A stretch of DNA of 64,000 nt from Pseudomonas cremoricolorata (GCF_000759535.1 NZ_CP009455.1:2294001-2358000); one strand, 5' to 3'; counted from the first letter of the stretch, positions 22,665 through 32,936 are shown. Translations and numbers: made by a program. The notes: a model not told the origin generated them from the letters alone.

Positions 22665-24197
22665 TCAGGGCTTCTCGACCGGCTCGAGCTTGTTCGGACC
22701 GGATTCCAGACGCCACTGCAAGGCGATCAGGATCAGCGTTGGCACTCCCAGCAGGGCGGTAATCAGGAAGAAGTTGTGGTAACCGAACTTCTCCACCATC
22801 ACCCCTGAATAGCCGCCCATCAGCCTCGGCAAGAGCAACATGATCGAGCTCAGCAGTGCGTACTGCGTGGCCGAGAACTTGAGGTTGGTCAAGCTCGACA
22901 GGTACGCGACGAAGGCCGAGGTGGCCAGGCCCGAGCTGAAGTTGTCCAGGGAAATGGTGACGATCAGCATCTGCAGGTTCGGGCCCATGTCGGCGAGCAT
23001 GACGAACAGCAGGTTGGTGGCTGCCGACGCCGCGCCGCCGATGAACAGAATCGGCAGGATGCCGAAGCGCACGATCAGCAGACCGCCGACCCCGGCACCG
23101 ACCAGGGTCATGATCAAGCCGAAGATCTTGCTGACGCTGGCGATTTCGTCTTTGGTGAAGCCCTGGTCGATGTAGAAGACGTTGGCCATCACCCCCATGA
23201 CCGTGTCGGACATCCGGTACGTGGCGATCAACCCCAGCAGCAACAGCGCCTGCCAGCGGTAGCGGTGGATGAAGTCGTTGACCGGCGTGAGCACCGGCGC
23301 CAGGCCCCGCCGGCCCATCGACGACAGGCACGCCCAGGTCAGCAGGCCGTAGAGCATCAGGCGCAGGAATGCGCGGTCTTCCATCACCAGGTCGAGCGGC
23401 GAGGCAGTGCCGATCACTACGCTGGCCCAGTCGGTGTTGTACATCTGGGTGAAACTGGCCGGCACCGACACCAGCAGAATGATCAGCACGAACACCGAGG
23501 CCAGCTGATGGCCCAGGCCGTAACGGGCCGCCGACAGCTGGGTGCGCAGCGGCACGGGGGGCTCACGCATCACCAGGGTGGTGAACAGGGCCGGCAGCAT
23601 GATCAGGCCGAACAGCACGTAGGTGCCGGTCCAGGCCTTGTGCAGATAGCTGAAACCGGTGGAGCCGAACCACTCGGCGAAGAACAGCGCGCCAGCGGTG
23701 GCCAGCAGCGCCGCGACCCGGTAGCCGGCCATGTAGCTGGCGGCCAGGGCGGCCTGACGCTGATCGTCGGCGATTTCCAGGCGGTAGGCATCCACGGCGA
23801 TGTCCTGGGTAGCCGAGGCGAAGGCCACCAGCACCGCCAGAGCGATCAGCCACGACAGGTGTTTCTGCGGGTCGCACAGGCCCATGCCGATCAACCCGAT
23901 CACCACCAGGATCTGCGAGAGCAGCAACCACGAACGACGTCGGCCCATGCCGCCAAGCAGCGGCAGCCGCCATTGATCGAGCAGTGGCGACCACACCCAT
24001 TTGAAGGCGTAGGCCAGGCCGATCAGGCTGGCATAACCGATGGTTTCACGGGCCACGCCCGCTTCGCGCAGCCACACCGAGAGGGTCGAGAACACCAGCA
24101 TGTAAGGCAGGCCGGCGGCGAATCCGAGCAGCAGAAGTACCAATGTCGATGGACTGGCATAGGCAGCGAGCGCAGCGCGCCAGGTTTTACGGGACAT
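22665..24197 (-). CDS. ampG: AmpG-family muropeptide permease
   Basis: AmpG imports GlcNAc-anhydro-muropeptides from the periplasm for peptidoglycan recycling, and in pseudomonads it is needed for AmpC beta-lactamase induction. The 510-aa MFS protein starts its first membrane helix at LVLLLLGFAAGLPYMLVFSTLSVWLREAGV, which is typical of AmpG. It also has the KWVWSPLLDQWRLPLLGGMGRRRSW loop and the ATQDIAVDAYRLE segment. About 14 hydrophobic stretches are visible. The gene order yajQ-mscS-ampG followed by groESL matches the P. aeruginosa ampG neighbourhood as I remember it. Confidence 0.87.
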   Translation of the reverse strand: MSRKTWRAALAAYASPSTLVLLLLGFAAGLPYMLVFSTLSVWLREAGVARETIGYASLIGLAYAFKWVWSPLLDQWRLPLLGGMGRRRSWLLLSQILVVIGLIGMGLCDPQKHLSWLIALAVLVAFASATQDIAVDAYRLEIADDQRQAALAASYMAGYRVAALLATAGALFFAEWFGSTGFSYLHKAWTGTYVLFGLIMLPALFTTLVMREPPVPLRTQLSAARYGLGHQLASVFVLIILLVSVPASFTQMYNTDWASVVIGTASPLDLVMEDRAFLRLMLYGLLTWACLSSMGRRGLAPVLTPVNDFIHRYRWQALLLLGLIATYRMSDTVMGVMANVFYIDQGFTKDEIASVSKIFGLIMTLVGAGVGGLLIVRFGILPILFIGGAASAATNLLFVMLADMGPNLQMLIVTISLDNFSSGLATSAFVAYLSSLTNLKFSATQYALLSSIMLLLPRLMGGYSGVMVEKFGYHNFFLITALLGVPTLILIALQWRLESGPNKLEPVEKP

Positions 24198-24241
24198 GGG
24201 CCAAGATCTGCCTCAAGGTTGCGGAAAACAAAACGCGCACT

Positions 24242-24595
24242 CTAACTGGTGTGCTCCATGGGGCGCCAGCCATGCAGTGCCATATCCACACGATCATGGG
24301 TAATGTTCACTCCTTCGGCGCGCAGCCGCGCGCGTTGTTCTTCACCGCCCGGCGTACCCACAGGCAGGCTCAGGCGACCATTGGCGCCGAGCACCCGGTG
24401 CCAGGGCAGGCGGGTGTCGTTGGGTAACTGGCCCAGCGTGCGGCCCACCCAGCGCGCTGCGCGGCCAAGGCCGGCCAGTTGGGCCAACTGCCCATAACTG
24501 ACCACTTGGCCCGGCGGCACGCTGCCGAGCACAGAGTACAATGCCGTTCGTCGGGCTTCGGCGCTGTCTGGCGCTGGGAGCGAATCACTGAGCAT
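24242..24595 (-). CDS. Alkyltransferase-like protein (MGMT-fold, no acceptor cysteine)
   Basis: The 117-aa protein is the C-terminal DNA-binding half of an O6-alkylguanine transferase, with the helix-turn-helix around YSVLGSVPPGQVVSYGQLA. The active-site PCHR of true MGMT reads PWHR, with Trp replacing the alkyl-accepting Cys. That defines the alkyltransferase-like (ATL) group, which bends alkylated DNA and channels it to nucleotide excision repair. ATG 24595 is chosen over the adjacent in-frame TTG because GGAAAG lies 5 nt upstream. It is divergent from the DUF481 gene. Confidence 0.88.
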   Translation of the reverse strand: MLSDSLPAPDSAEARRTALYSVLGSVPPGQVVSYGQLAQLAGLGRAARWVGRTLGQLPNDTRLPWHRVLGANGRLSLPVGTPGGEEQRARLRAEGVNITHDRVDMALHGWRPMEHTS

Positions 24596-24747
24596 CAAGG
24601 CTTTCCGGGGCTAACGCGGGATTAATGCCAAAGGCATGACTGAATGAGAATGCAAATCGACGACTCGTTTCCCGAGCTGTTCTTGCTCTGCTCGTGGGTA
24701 TCCGGATAATACCGACGTTTTCACCTTCCGAGCCCAGTAGTCCGCTT

Positions 24748-25755
24748 ATGTATTCAAGAGCCTTGTTGTCTCTCGTGGTCGCCTCACTGTCTGCCCCTGC
24801 GCTGGCCGATACTGTCTGGATGAAGAACGGTGATCGCCTGACTGGCACCATCAAGGTCTTCGATGGCGGCAAGCTGCTGCTCGAGACCAAGTACGGCGGC
24901 TCGATCGCCCTGGACTGGAAGCAGGTCAAGACCCTGGAAAGCGACCAGCAGCTGCTGGTCAAGCAGGATGCCTACACCGGCGAGCATGCCAAGTCGCTGC
25001 AACCGGCCGAGGAGGGCAAGGTGACGCTGGCCAACGGCGAGGCGCCCAAGACCGTCGAGCTGGCCAGCATCGAGCAGATCCTCAAGCCCAAGCCGGTGGT
25101 CGAGGACCTGGTGTGGAAGGGTCGCATCGATGCAGCGCTCGATTACAAGCGCGCCGAGAAAGACACCGACAATTACGACATCGGCTTCAAGACCACCGCG
25201 CGCCATGGCCGCTGGCGGCACACCGCCGAGGGCGAATACAACCGCGATACCCAGAACGACGTCACCACCAACGACAACTGGAGCGCCGAGTATGCCCTCG
25301 ACCGCTTCATTACCGACAAGTGGTTCTGGCAGGGCCGTTTCGACTACAAACGCGATCACGTCGAAGACCTGCAACGCCAGCGTACCGTGGGTACCGGCCC
25401 GGGCTACCAGTTCTGGGATGACGAGCTCGGCGCGTTCTCGCTCGGCAGCCTGCTCAACCGCACCGACTATCAGTACCGCGACGGCGGCAAGGATGATTTC
25501 TACTCCGTGGCCCTGAAGTGGGACTACAACCGCTACCTGATCGGCAAGCGCTTCGAATTCTTCACCAACGGCGAGCTGGGCAAGCCACTGGGCTCGGTGG
25601 CCGACTACTCGCTCGATGCCGAACTGGGCCTGCGCTACAAGCTGACCGACTGGGCCTCGCTGAACGTCAAGGCCGAGAAGAACGTCATCAGTGGCACCCA
25701 GGACAGCGACCTCGACAAGACCCGCTACACCGCAGGTTTCGGCGTCAGCTGGTAA
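24748..25755 (+). CDS. DUF481 outer-membrane beta-barrel protein
   Basis: The 335-aa product begins with a signal peptide (MYSRALLSLVVASLSAPALA, cleavage after residue 20). A small N-terminal domain follows (DTVWMKNGDRLTGTIKVFDGG, repeated in part further on), then about 220 residues of alternating amphipathic strands rich in Tyr, Trp and Asp that end in aromatic GFGVSW, the usual barrel-closing C-terminus. This is the YdiY/DUF481 layout. The function is unknown. ATG 24748 is picked because it starts directly at the signal peptide; the frame upstream to 24694 adds a non-secretory leader. Confidence 0.83.
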   Translation: MYSRALLSLVVASLSAPALADTVWMKNGDRLTGTIKVFDGGKLLLETKYGGSIALDWKQVKTLESDQQLLVKQDAYTGEHAKSLQPAEEGKVTLANGEAPKTVELASIEQILKPKPVVEDLVWKGRIDAALDYKRAEKDTDNYDIGFKTTARHGRWRHTAEGEYNRDTQNDVTTNDNWSAEYALDRFITDKWFWQGRFDYKRDHVEDLQRQRTVGTGPGYQFWDDELGAFSLGSLLNRTDYQYRDGGKDDFYSVALKWDYNRYLIGKRFEFFTNGELGKPLGSVADYSLDAELGLRYKLTDWASLNVKAEKNVISGTQDSDLDKTRYTAGFGVSW

Positions 25756-25846
25756 GCGTCATGGGCCGTGTGGCGGCCCGGTTGGCTCCCGCGCGGATAA
25801 GTGACTATGGTGTGCGCCAATTACTTGTCCGTCAGGAGCCTTCGAC

Positions 25847-26578
25847 GTGAGTACCAAAGCCCTTCGCCCCGCCCGCGAGCTGCTGCTCAAGGAGTACCGG
25901 GGCGTGCTCTCCACGCTGTCCAAGTCCATGCCTGGCTATCCATTCGGCTCGGTCGTGCCGTATTGCCTCGATGTCCACGGGCAGCCGCTGATCCTCATCA
26001 GCCGCATCGCCCAGCACACCCATAACCTGCGTCAGGACAACAAGTGCTCGCTGCTGGTGGGTGAGCGCGATGCCGAGGACGTGCAGGCCGTGGGGCGCCT
26101 GACCGTGCTGGCCCAGGCCCGGCCACTGAGCGAGCCGACCGAGATCGCGGCAGCCGCCGAGCGCTATTACCGTTATTTCCCTGAAGCTGCCGGCTACCAC
26201 CAGGCCCACGATTTCGATTTCTGGGTCCTGGAGCCGGTGCGGCACCGCTACATCGGCGGTTTTGGTGCCATTCACTGGCTCGACCAGGTGACCTTGGCCA
26301 ACCCGTTCGATGGCAGCACCGAGGCCCGCATGATCGAGCACATGAACAGCGACCATGGGGCTGCCATCAGCCACTACCTGGACCTGAACGACCTGCCCGC
26401 GACCGTGCCTGCGCAACTGGTCGGCCTCGACAGCGAGGGCATGCACCTGCGTCAGGGCCAGAGTATTCACTGGTTGCCGTTTCCCAGCGTCTGCAATACG
26501 CCGACACAAGTGCGTGAAGCCTTGGTTTTACTGGCCCGGGCCGATCAGTGGCCGGCAGTTGAACAGGTGGCGGGTTGA
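25847..26578 (+). CDS. hugZ: HugZ-family FMN-binding split-barrel/DUF2470 protein
   Basis: The 243-aa cytosolic protein has an N-terminal pyridoxamine-phosphate-oxidase-like split barrel (PGYPFGSVVPYCLDVHG onward) and a C-terminal DUF2470 domain (MIEHMNSDHGAAISHYL). This is the layout of HugZ and HutZ heme-binding or heme-degrading proteins. Whether this member breaks down heme is not shown; a canonical heme oxygenase is encoded about 21 kb away in the window. The start is GTG 25847, with CAGGAG 8 nt upstream. Confidence 0.8.
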   Translation: MSTKALRPARELLLKEYRGVLSTLSKSMPGYPFGSVVPYCLDVHGQPLILISRIAQHTHNLRQDNKCSLLVGERDAEDVQAVGRLTVLAQARPLSEPTEIAAAAERYYRYFPEAAGYHQAHDFDFWVLEPVRHRYIGGFGAIHWLDQVTLANPFDGSTEARMIEHMNSDHGAAISHYLDLNDLPATVPAQLVGLDSEGMHLRQGQSIHWLPFPSVCNTPTQVREALVLLARADQWPAVEQVAG

Positions 26579-26643
26579 AATCGGGAATCGTTGCGCCCAT
26601 CTAGCAGTCCTATAGCAAGGTCGTCTTGCGCGAGGATTTCTAG

Positions 26644-27105
26644 ATGCGAGTTTTTTTGTTGCTTCTGCTTGTTTTTCCGGTGCTCGAGCTGTTCGTGTTC
26701 GTCAAGGTGGCGGGTGCGATCGGCTTCTTCCCGGCGCTGCTGCTGATCATTGCCGGTTCGGCGCTGGGGCTGCTGGTCATGCGTGTGGCCGGTCTGGCGA
26801 CAGCGCTGCGCGCGCGTGAAAGCCTCCAGCGCGGCGAGCTGCCTGCCGAGGAGATGTTCCAGGGCATGATGCTGGCCATCGGCGGTGGTCTGCTGCTGAT
26901 TCCAGGCTTTCTCAGTGACATCGTCGGACTGGTCTGCCTGCTGCCGTTCAGCCGCCATTTCGCGGCGCGCGAGCTGCGGGCACGGGCCGAGGCCCAGGCG
27001 GCCCGCCAGCGTGCTTTCCGCGACGACCCGGCTGCGGCTCAGCCCCGCGAGGGGTTGCAGCGTCCCAATGTGATCGAAGGCGAGTACGAGCGCCGCGATC
27101 AGTAA
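26644..27105 (+). CDS. fxsA: FxsA family membrane protein
   Basis: FxsA is a small inner-membrane protein. Its overexpression in E. coli relieves phage T7 exclusion by the F plasmid PifA protein, and its normal role is unclear. The 153-aa product has two to three hydrophobic helices (RVFLLLLLVFPVLELFVFVK, FFPALLLIIAGSALGLLV, and one near LLLIPGFLSDIVGLVCLLP) and a charged Arg/Ala-rich tail. Its place just ahead of groES is shared by many gammaproteobacteria. A perfect 12-bp hairpin follows the stop. Confidence 0.88.
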   Translation: MRVFLLLLLVFPVLELFVFVKVAGAIGFFPALLLIIAGSALGLLVMRVAGLATALRARESLQRGELPAEEMFQGMMLAIGGGLLLIPGFLSDIVGLVCLLPFSRHFAARELRARAEAQAARQRAFRDDPAAAQPREGLQRPNVIEGEYERRDQ

Positions 27106-27121
27106 TTGCCCATGCACCCCT

Positions 27122-27149
27122 GCCAACGGCCCCTGATGGGGCCGTTGGC
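27122..27149 (+). terminator. Hairpin after fxsA
   Basis: GCCAACGGCCCC (27122-27133) pairs perfectly with GGGGCCGTTGGC (27138-27149) around TGAT. The following bases GTTTCC are only weakly T-rich. It likely isolates groES from fxsA transcription. Confidence 0.65.
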
Positions 27150-27189
27150 GTTTCCGTTCCCGGTAAATGAAAAAATATTTTGCTACAGC

Positions 27190-27217
27190 CTTGTAATTGT
27201 TTTGCCCGGCCTCATCT
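27190..27217 (+). promoter_or_regulatory. Sigma32-type heat-shock promoter for groES-groEL
   Basis: CTTGTA (27190-27195) and CCTCATCT (27210-27217) are separated by 14 bp, close to the sigma32 pattern CTTGAA-N13-17-CCCCATNT. Transcription would start about 140 bp before groES. No CIRCE inverted repeat is seen, so control by HrcA is not supported. Confidence 0.7.
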
Positions 27218-27364
27218 ATGAGACACCGCAAGGTTCCTGGCGCGTTTCGCCAGACACGACACTGATGGCCTGCCCAGGCGTGCCATCTCCGGCCAGGCCG
27301 GAATGCCTCAACCCGCCGGTGTCGACACCGGCCGATGAAAACCACAATTTGGGAGAGATCGACA

Positions 27365-27658
27365 ATGAAGCTTCGTCCTCTGCATGACCGCGTAGTCATC
27401 CGTCGCAGCGAAGAAGAATCGAAAACCGCTGGCGGTATCGTCCTGCCGGGTTCGGCTGCTGAAAAGCCCAACCGCGGTGAAGTTGTTGCCGTCGGCACCG
27501 GTCGCGTTCTGGACAACGGCGAAGTGCGCGCACTGGCCGTCAAAGTGGGTGACAAAGTGGTCTTCGGCCCTTACTCGGGCAGCAACACTGTGAAAGTCGA
27601 TGGCGAAGACCTGCTGGTGATGAGCGAGAACGAAATCCTCGCTGTCGTCGAAGGCTGA
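27365..27658 (+). CDS. groES: Co-chaperonin GroES
   Basis: GroES is the heptameric lid of the GroEL folding chamber. The 97-aa product has the full family sequence, with the [14 protein letters not shown] start, the mobile loop [14 protein letters not shown] that touches GroEL, and the roof segment. ATG 27365 is used; an in-frame ATG ten codons upstream adds residues not found in GroES. groEL follows after 48 bp in the same operon. Confidence 0.98.
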   Translation: MKLRPLHDRVVIRRSEEESKTAGGIVLPGSAAEKPNRGEVVAVGTGRVLDNGEVRALAVKVGDKVVFGPYSGSNTVKVDGEDLLVMSENEILAVVEG

Positions 27659-27700
27659 TTTCCCCCCGATTTCCGTTACTCCAGAGAATTCAAGGATTAA

Positions 27701-29347
<1,647 letters not shown>

Positions 29348-29372
29348 GCCGGCCTCACCCCCGCAGCACCTG

Positions 29373-29399
29373 AAAAGCCCCGCCCCGTGCGGGGCTTTT
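29373..29399 (+). terminator. Intrinsic terminator after groEL
   Basis: AAAAGCCCCGC (29373-29383) pairs with GCGGGGCTTTT (29389-29399) around a 5-nt loop, ending in a T run. The A/T arms make it potentially bidirectional. Confidence 0.92.
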
Positions 29400-29517
29400 C
29401 CGTATCTGGGCAGTGGTGACCGCCTGCCCGCCCGCCGTTAACTGTTCTGCAATGCTGGCGTCATCATGGCCGATGGCCTTAAGCTGCGCACGCCCAAGCA
29501 CTGCACAGGAGACCTCG

Positions 29518-30201
29518 ATGCGCATTCTTTTGGTGGAAGACAACCGCGACATCCTCGCCAACCTGGCCGATTACCTGGGCATGAAAGGCTATACCGTCGA
29601 TTGCGCGCAGGATGGCCTGTCGGGCCTGCACCTGGCCGCGACCGAACATTACGACCTGATCGTGCTCGACATCATGCTGCCCGGTATCGACGGCTACACG
29701 CTGTGCAAACGCCTGCGTGAAGACGCCCGCCGCGATACCCCGGTGATCATGCTCACCGCGCGCGATCAATTGGACGACCGCCTGCAAGGTTTCCGCTCGG
29801 GGGCCGATGACTACCTGCTCAAGCCGTTCGCGTTATCGGAGCTGGCCGCACGCATCGAGGCCGTGCTGCGCCGTGCCCAGGGCGGCGGACGCCGGGCCCT
29901 GCAAGTGGCCGACCTGAGCTACGATCTCGATACCCTTGAAGTCAGTCGCCAGGGACGGGCGCTCAAACTCAACCCGGTGGGCCTGAAACTGCTTGCCGTA
30001 CTGATGCAGAAGAGTCCCCACGTGCTGCGCCGCGAGGTGCTGGAAGAGGCGCTGTGGGGCGATGACTGCCCGGACAGCGACAGCCTGCGCAGCCATGTGC
30101 ATCAGTTGCGCCAGGTGATCGACAAGCCTTTCGACAAACCGCTGCTGCATACCGTCCATGGCGTCGGCTATCGCCTCGCCGAGGGCCGTGATGGAGTTTA
30201 A
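29518..30201 (+). CDS. colR: OmpR-family response regulator ColR
   Basis: ColR is the DNA-binding partner of ColS. In P. putida the pair maintains envelope integrity and tolerance to metals and phenol. The 227-aa product has a receiver domain with the acidic pair Glu7/Asp8, phospho-acceptor Asp51 in LIVLDIMLPG and the conserved Lys in LLKPF, then a winged-helix domain ending in HTVHGVGYRL. ATG 29518 begins directly at the receiver; a longer frame reads from 29413. The gene overlaps colS by 11 bp. The ColR/ColS call rests mainly on the sensor's residues. Confidence 0.87.
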   Translation: MRILLVEDNRDILANLADYLGMKGYTVDCAQDGLSGLHLAATEHYDLIVLDIMLPGIDGYTLCKRLREDARRDTPVIMLTARDQLDDRLQGFRSGADDYLLKPFALSELAARIEAVLRRAQGGGRRALQVADLSYDLDTLEVSRQGRALKLNPVGLKLLAVLMQKSPHVLRREVLEEALWGDDCPDSDSLRSHVHQLRQVIDKPFDKPLLHTVHGVGYRLAEGRDGV

Positions 30202-31540
30202 ACAGAGCCTCGCCCAGCGCATCATCATCGCCTTCGCGTTGATGAGCGCATTGGTCGCGGGGGCGTTCGCCGTCGGTATCGTGTCCACCGTGCATCTAGT
30301 CGAGGAACGTCTGATTTCTTCGGTGCTGGGGGGCGATCTGCAGCGCCTGTTGCGCATGGACAGCGTCAGCGACTGGAGCCATCGACCGCGGCCCGACCAA
30401 CTGTTCTATTTCAGCGACGGTCGCGACGACTTCGAGCTGCCCAAGGACCTGTACCACCTGGAACCCGGTTTCCACGAGGTGTTCCGCGACCAGCTGTCTT
30501 ATCACGCCATGGTCGAGGTGGTAGACGGCCGTCACTATGTGTTGCTGCAGGACCAGAGTGATTTCGAAGAGCGCGAGCGCGTGCTGTTCTTCGTGGTCAT
30601 GGTCGGTTTCGTGCTGAGTCTGGCGCTTGCGGGGGTGCTGGGTTGGCTGCTGGCGCGGCGGGTGATGGCGCCGGTGATTCGTCTGGCGCGGCAGGTCAGG
30701 CATCGCGATCAGTTGCTCGGCCTGGCGCCGCCACTGGCGCCGGACTATGCCGCCGACGAAGTCGGCCAGCTCGCCGTAGCGTTCGACGACACCTTGGGCC
30801 GGCTGCGCGATGCGCTGACCCGCGAGCGACTGTTCACCAGCGATGTCAGCCATGAACTACGCACGCCGCTGATGGTGCTGGCCACCTCGTGCGAGTTGTT
30901 GATGGTCAATCCCAATCTCGACAGCCGTTCGCGCAGCCAGGTCGAGCGCATCGCTCGCGCCACCGAAGAGATGCGCGAGCTGGTCAAGACCTTCCTGATG
31001 CTCGCCCGCGCCCAGCGTGACGAAGGCGCCATCGCGTCCAAGGCAACCTTGCGCGAGGTGGCGGACGATCTGATCGGTGTATGGCGCGATACGATCGAAC
31101 AGAAGGGCCTGACCCTGTATTACGACGGTCGGGTCAGTGCCGGTCCGCAGCAGTACAACGCCACTTTCCTGCAGTCGGTGATGGGCAATTTGCTGCGCAA
31201 CGCAGCCCATTACACCGATTCAGGCTACATCCGTCTGAGCCTGGAGGCCGATGGCTTCAGCGTCGAGGACAGCGGCGTGGGCATCCCCGAAGAACAGCGG
31301 GAGGCGATGTTCAAACCGTTCGTGCGCGGTGACGAACGTCGCGGTGAGGGCCTGGGCCTGGGCCTGTCGCTGGTGCAGCGTATCTGCGATGACCAGGGCT
31401 GGCGGGTCAGATTGAGCGCGACCTCGCCACACGGATGTCGCTTCCAGGTCGACCTGAGCCTTCAGGCGCGAGGCGCCGTGGCGCCAATCCCCGCGTCGAG
31501 CCAAAGCGCTTCGTCGAGCGACGATCAGCCGAACGGATAA
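30191..31540 (+). CDS. colS: Metal-responsive sensor histidine kinase ColS
   Basis: The 449-aa kinase has TM1 (about residues 11-34), a periplasmic loop (35-130), TM2 (131-154), HAMP, the H-box with His221 in TSDVSHELRTPL, and an ATPase domain (NLLRNAAHY, GLGLGLSLV). With ATG 30191 as start, the positions I recall for metal sensing in P. putida ColS are all present: His35, Glu38, Asp57, His95, Glu96, His105, and the ExxE motif Glu126/Glu129. That fit identifies the gene and supports sensing of excess zinc or ferric iron. The upstream in-frame start at 30158 would break this numbering. Confidence 0.88.
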   Translation: MEFKQSLAQRIIIAFALMSALVAGAFAVGIVSTVHLVEERLISSVLGGDLQRLLRMDSVSDWSHRPRPDQLFYFSDGRDDFELPKDLYHLEPGFHEVFRDQLSYHAMVEVVDGRHYVLLQDQSDFEERERVLFFVVMVGFVLSLALAGVLGWLLARRVMAPVIRLARQVRHRDQLLGLAPPLAPDYAADEVGQLAVAFDDTLGRLRDALTRERLFTSDVSHELRTPLMVLATSCELLMVNPNLDSRSRSQVERIARATEEMRELVKTFLMLARAQRDEGAIASKATLREVADDLIGVWRDTIEQKGLTLYYDGRVSAGPQQYNATFLQSVMGNLLRNAAHYTDSGYIRLSLEADGFSVEDSGVGIPEEQREAMFKPFVRGDERRGEGLGLGLSLVQRICDDQGWRVRLSATSPHGCRFQVDLSLQARGAVAPIPASSQSASSSDDQPNG

Positions 31541-31831
31541 TCACCCTATCGGCCTGAAAAGGCGATGTCGGTACGGCCCTTGCACTGGGTTTTCGCCCGG
31601 GTCGAAAAGAGCGGACGGCCCGCCTTGTTCGATCGGACGTTTTCTGGCCGTGGAGAGTGCACCGCTGGTTGGACGTGATCGTGCCGATCAGCCTGCTAGA
31701 CGCTGCGGGGTTCGGGCTTGCGGTCGGGCAGAAGGCGGTACTCAAGTGTCGACCGCGACGGGGTTGGGAATGTCCGTCGCGCGCGGCTGAAGGAACGGTG
31801 ACGGTTTCATGTTACCGACGACCCCATCTGG

Positions 31832-31858
31832 GAACATTTCGTTGCATCTGGCTTCTGA
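31832..31858 (+). promoter_or_regulatory. AlgU/RpoE-type promoter candidate for the LPS kinase
   Basis: GAACAT (31832-31837) and TCTGA (31854-31858) are separated by 16 bp, one base off the AlgU consensus GAACTT-N16/17-TCTGA. It lies about 75 bp before the inaA start. The rest of the 393-base colS-inaA gap (31541-31933) shows no gene and no clear terminator, apart from a weak TTTTCG/CGAAAA pair near 31600. Confidence 0.5.
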
Positions 31859-31933
31859 GTCCAGCGACACGCGGCAGTGCTGCCGTTTCGTGCCATGTGG
31901 CGATTCCAAGCATCACCTGAGAGAGAGCAATCA

Positions 31934-32632
31934 ATGGCAACCGCCCAGGAGCAAGCTGCGCAGTTCGACTTCTACTGGCAGCAGCAGGGGGAGTGGGTCG
32001 AGGCCCCCAATCAACGGCGTGGCGGTGAAAGCGGCGTGCAACGGCTCGATGACGGCAATGGCCATTTGCTCTACGCCAAACGCCAGGTCGGCCATATTTA
32101 CCGCAGCTTCCTTCACCCGTTCGGTCGTCCGACGGTCCTGCGTGAGCTGGATGCCTTGCACAGCTTCGAGCAACTGGGTGTGCGAGTGCCACGCATCGTC
32201 TTCGCCGGTGCCGAGCGCGATGCCGACCATCAGTGGCGGGCGCTGCTGGTGAGCGAAGCGCTCGAAGGCTTCGTCGATCTAGAAACCTGGTATGCCGAAG
32301 GCGCCCTGCAGCGCTACCCGGAGCCAGTGCACCAACTGATGCTCAAGGACCTGGCCGAAAACCTGGCACGCATGCACCTGGGCCACTGGCAGCACGGTTG
32401 CCTGTATGGCAAACACGTATTTGTCAAAGTCAGCGGGCATGATGACGCCGCTCGTGTAGAGGTAGCGCTGCTGGATCTGGAAAAATGCCGGCGCCGTATC
32501 CGTTGCCAACGGGCGGCGTACAACGACTTGCGCCAATTGCAGCGCCATTCGTCAATCAGCCAGGCGCATTTCCAGACATTGCTCTACTTTTACCAAACAG
32601 CGTTTGGCAGCGCAGTCAAAGGGTTAGGGTAA
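31934..32632 (+). CDS. inaA: InaA-family lipopolysaccharide kinase
   Basis: The 232-aa protein is a RIO/WaaP-like kinase of the InaA group, expected to phosphorylate LPS core sugars or act in envelope stress. Visible kinase elements are the catalytic-loop counterpart LARMHLGHWQHGCLYGKHVFVK and the metal-binding DLEKCRRR. The start is ATG 31934 behind a GAGAGAG RBS; an in-frame ATG at 31877 adds residues outside the domain. In P. putida colRS is reported to lie in an operon with a similar kinase (wapQ), so an LPS-modification role beside ColRS is reasonable. Confidence 0.82.
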   Translation: MATAQEQAAQFDFYWQQQGEWVEAPNQRRGGESGVQRLDDGNGHLLYAKRQVGHIYRSFLHPFGRPTVLRELDALHSFEQLGVRVPRIVFAGAERDADHQWRALLVSEALEGFVDLETWYAEGALQRYPEPVHQLMLKDLAENLARMHLGHWQHGCLYGKHVFVKVSGHDDAARVEVALLDLEKCRRRIRCQRAAYNDLRQLQRHSSISQAHFQTLLYFYQTAFGSAVKGLG

Positions 32633-32862
32633 TGAAACTAGAAATAGCTCGAGCTTTATTCTTCATCGCTGCGCTTGCCGTGACTACCGCTGCGGCGGCA
32701 GCCTGGGAACAACCGCGCATGGTCGTGTTCAGCAAGGCCGATCTGGCAGGTCAATGTGCCTTGCCGCGCGGCAAGCCGGAAACCCAGGCGCAGGCAAAGC
32801 CTGACCATGATCTGCTGTTGTTCCTGTTCGGGATGCGTCAGGGGTTGCGTCCATTCGGCTGA
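32632..32862 (+). CDS. Small exported protein of unknown function
   Basis: The 76-aa product has a clear signal peptide (positively charged start MKLEIAR, hydrophobic core ALFFIAALAVTT, AAAAA before WEQ), a single Cys near residue 43 and a C-terminal hydrophobic patch DLLLFLFGMRQG. I know no function. Its ATG overlaps the inaA stop by one base (TAATG), so it is translationally coupled to the LPS kinase, and a periplasmic envelope role is possible. No metal-binding or catalytic pattern is visible. Confidence 0.72.
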   Translation: MKLEIARALFFIAALAVTTAAAAAWEQPRMVVFSKADLAGQCALPRGKPETQAQAKPDHDLLLFLFGMRQGLRPFG

Positions 32863-32909
32863 ATGGCTGCAGGAGCAGGCGGTACACGATTGGCTGACGC
32901 GATAACCAG

Positions 32910-32928
32910 GCGCACCGCAACGGTGCGC
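32910..32928. terminator. Hairpin between convergent genes
   Basis: GCGCACCG (32910-32917) pairs with CGGTGCGC (32921-32928) around CAA. It lies between the rightward inaA operon and the leftward holC pair, with no T run on either side, so efficiency is uncertain. Confidence 0.4.
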
Positions 32929-32936
32929 GCAGACAC

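Noticed and set aside
31541..31933. A non-coding RNA or tRNA in the colS-inaA gap
   Set aside because: No cloverleaf, no terminator and no strong fold; only the AlgU-like promoter is supportable.
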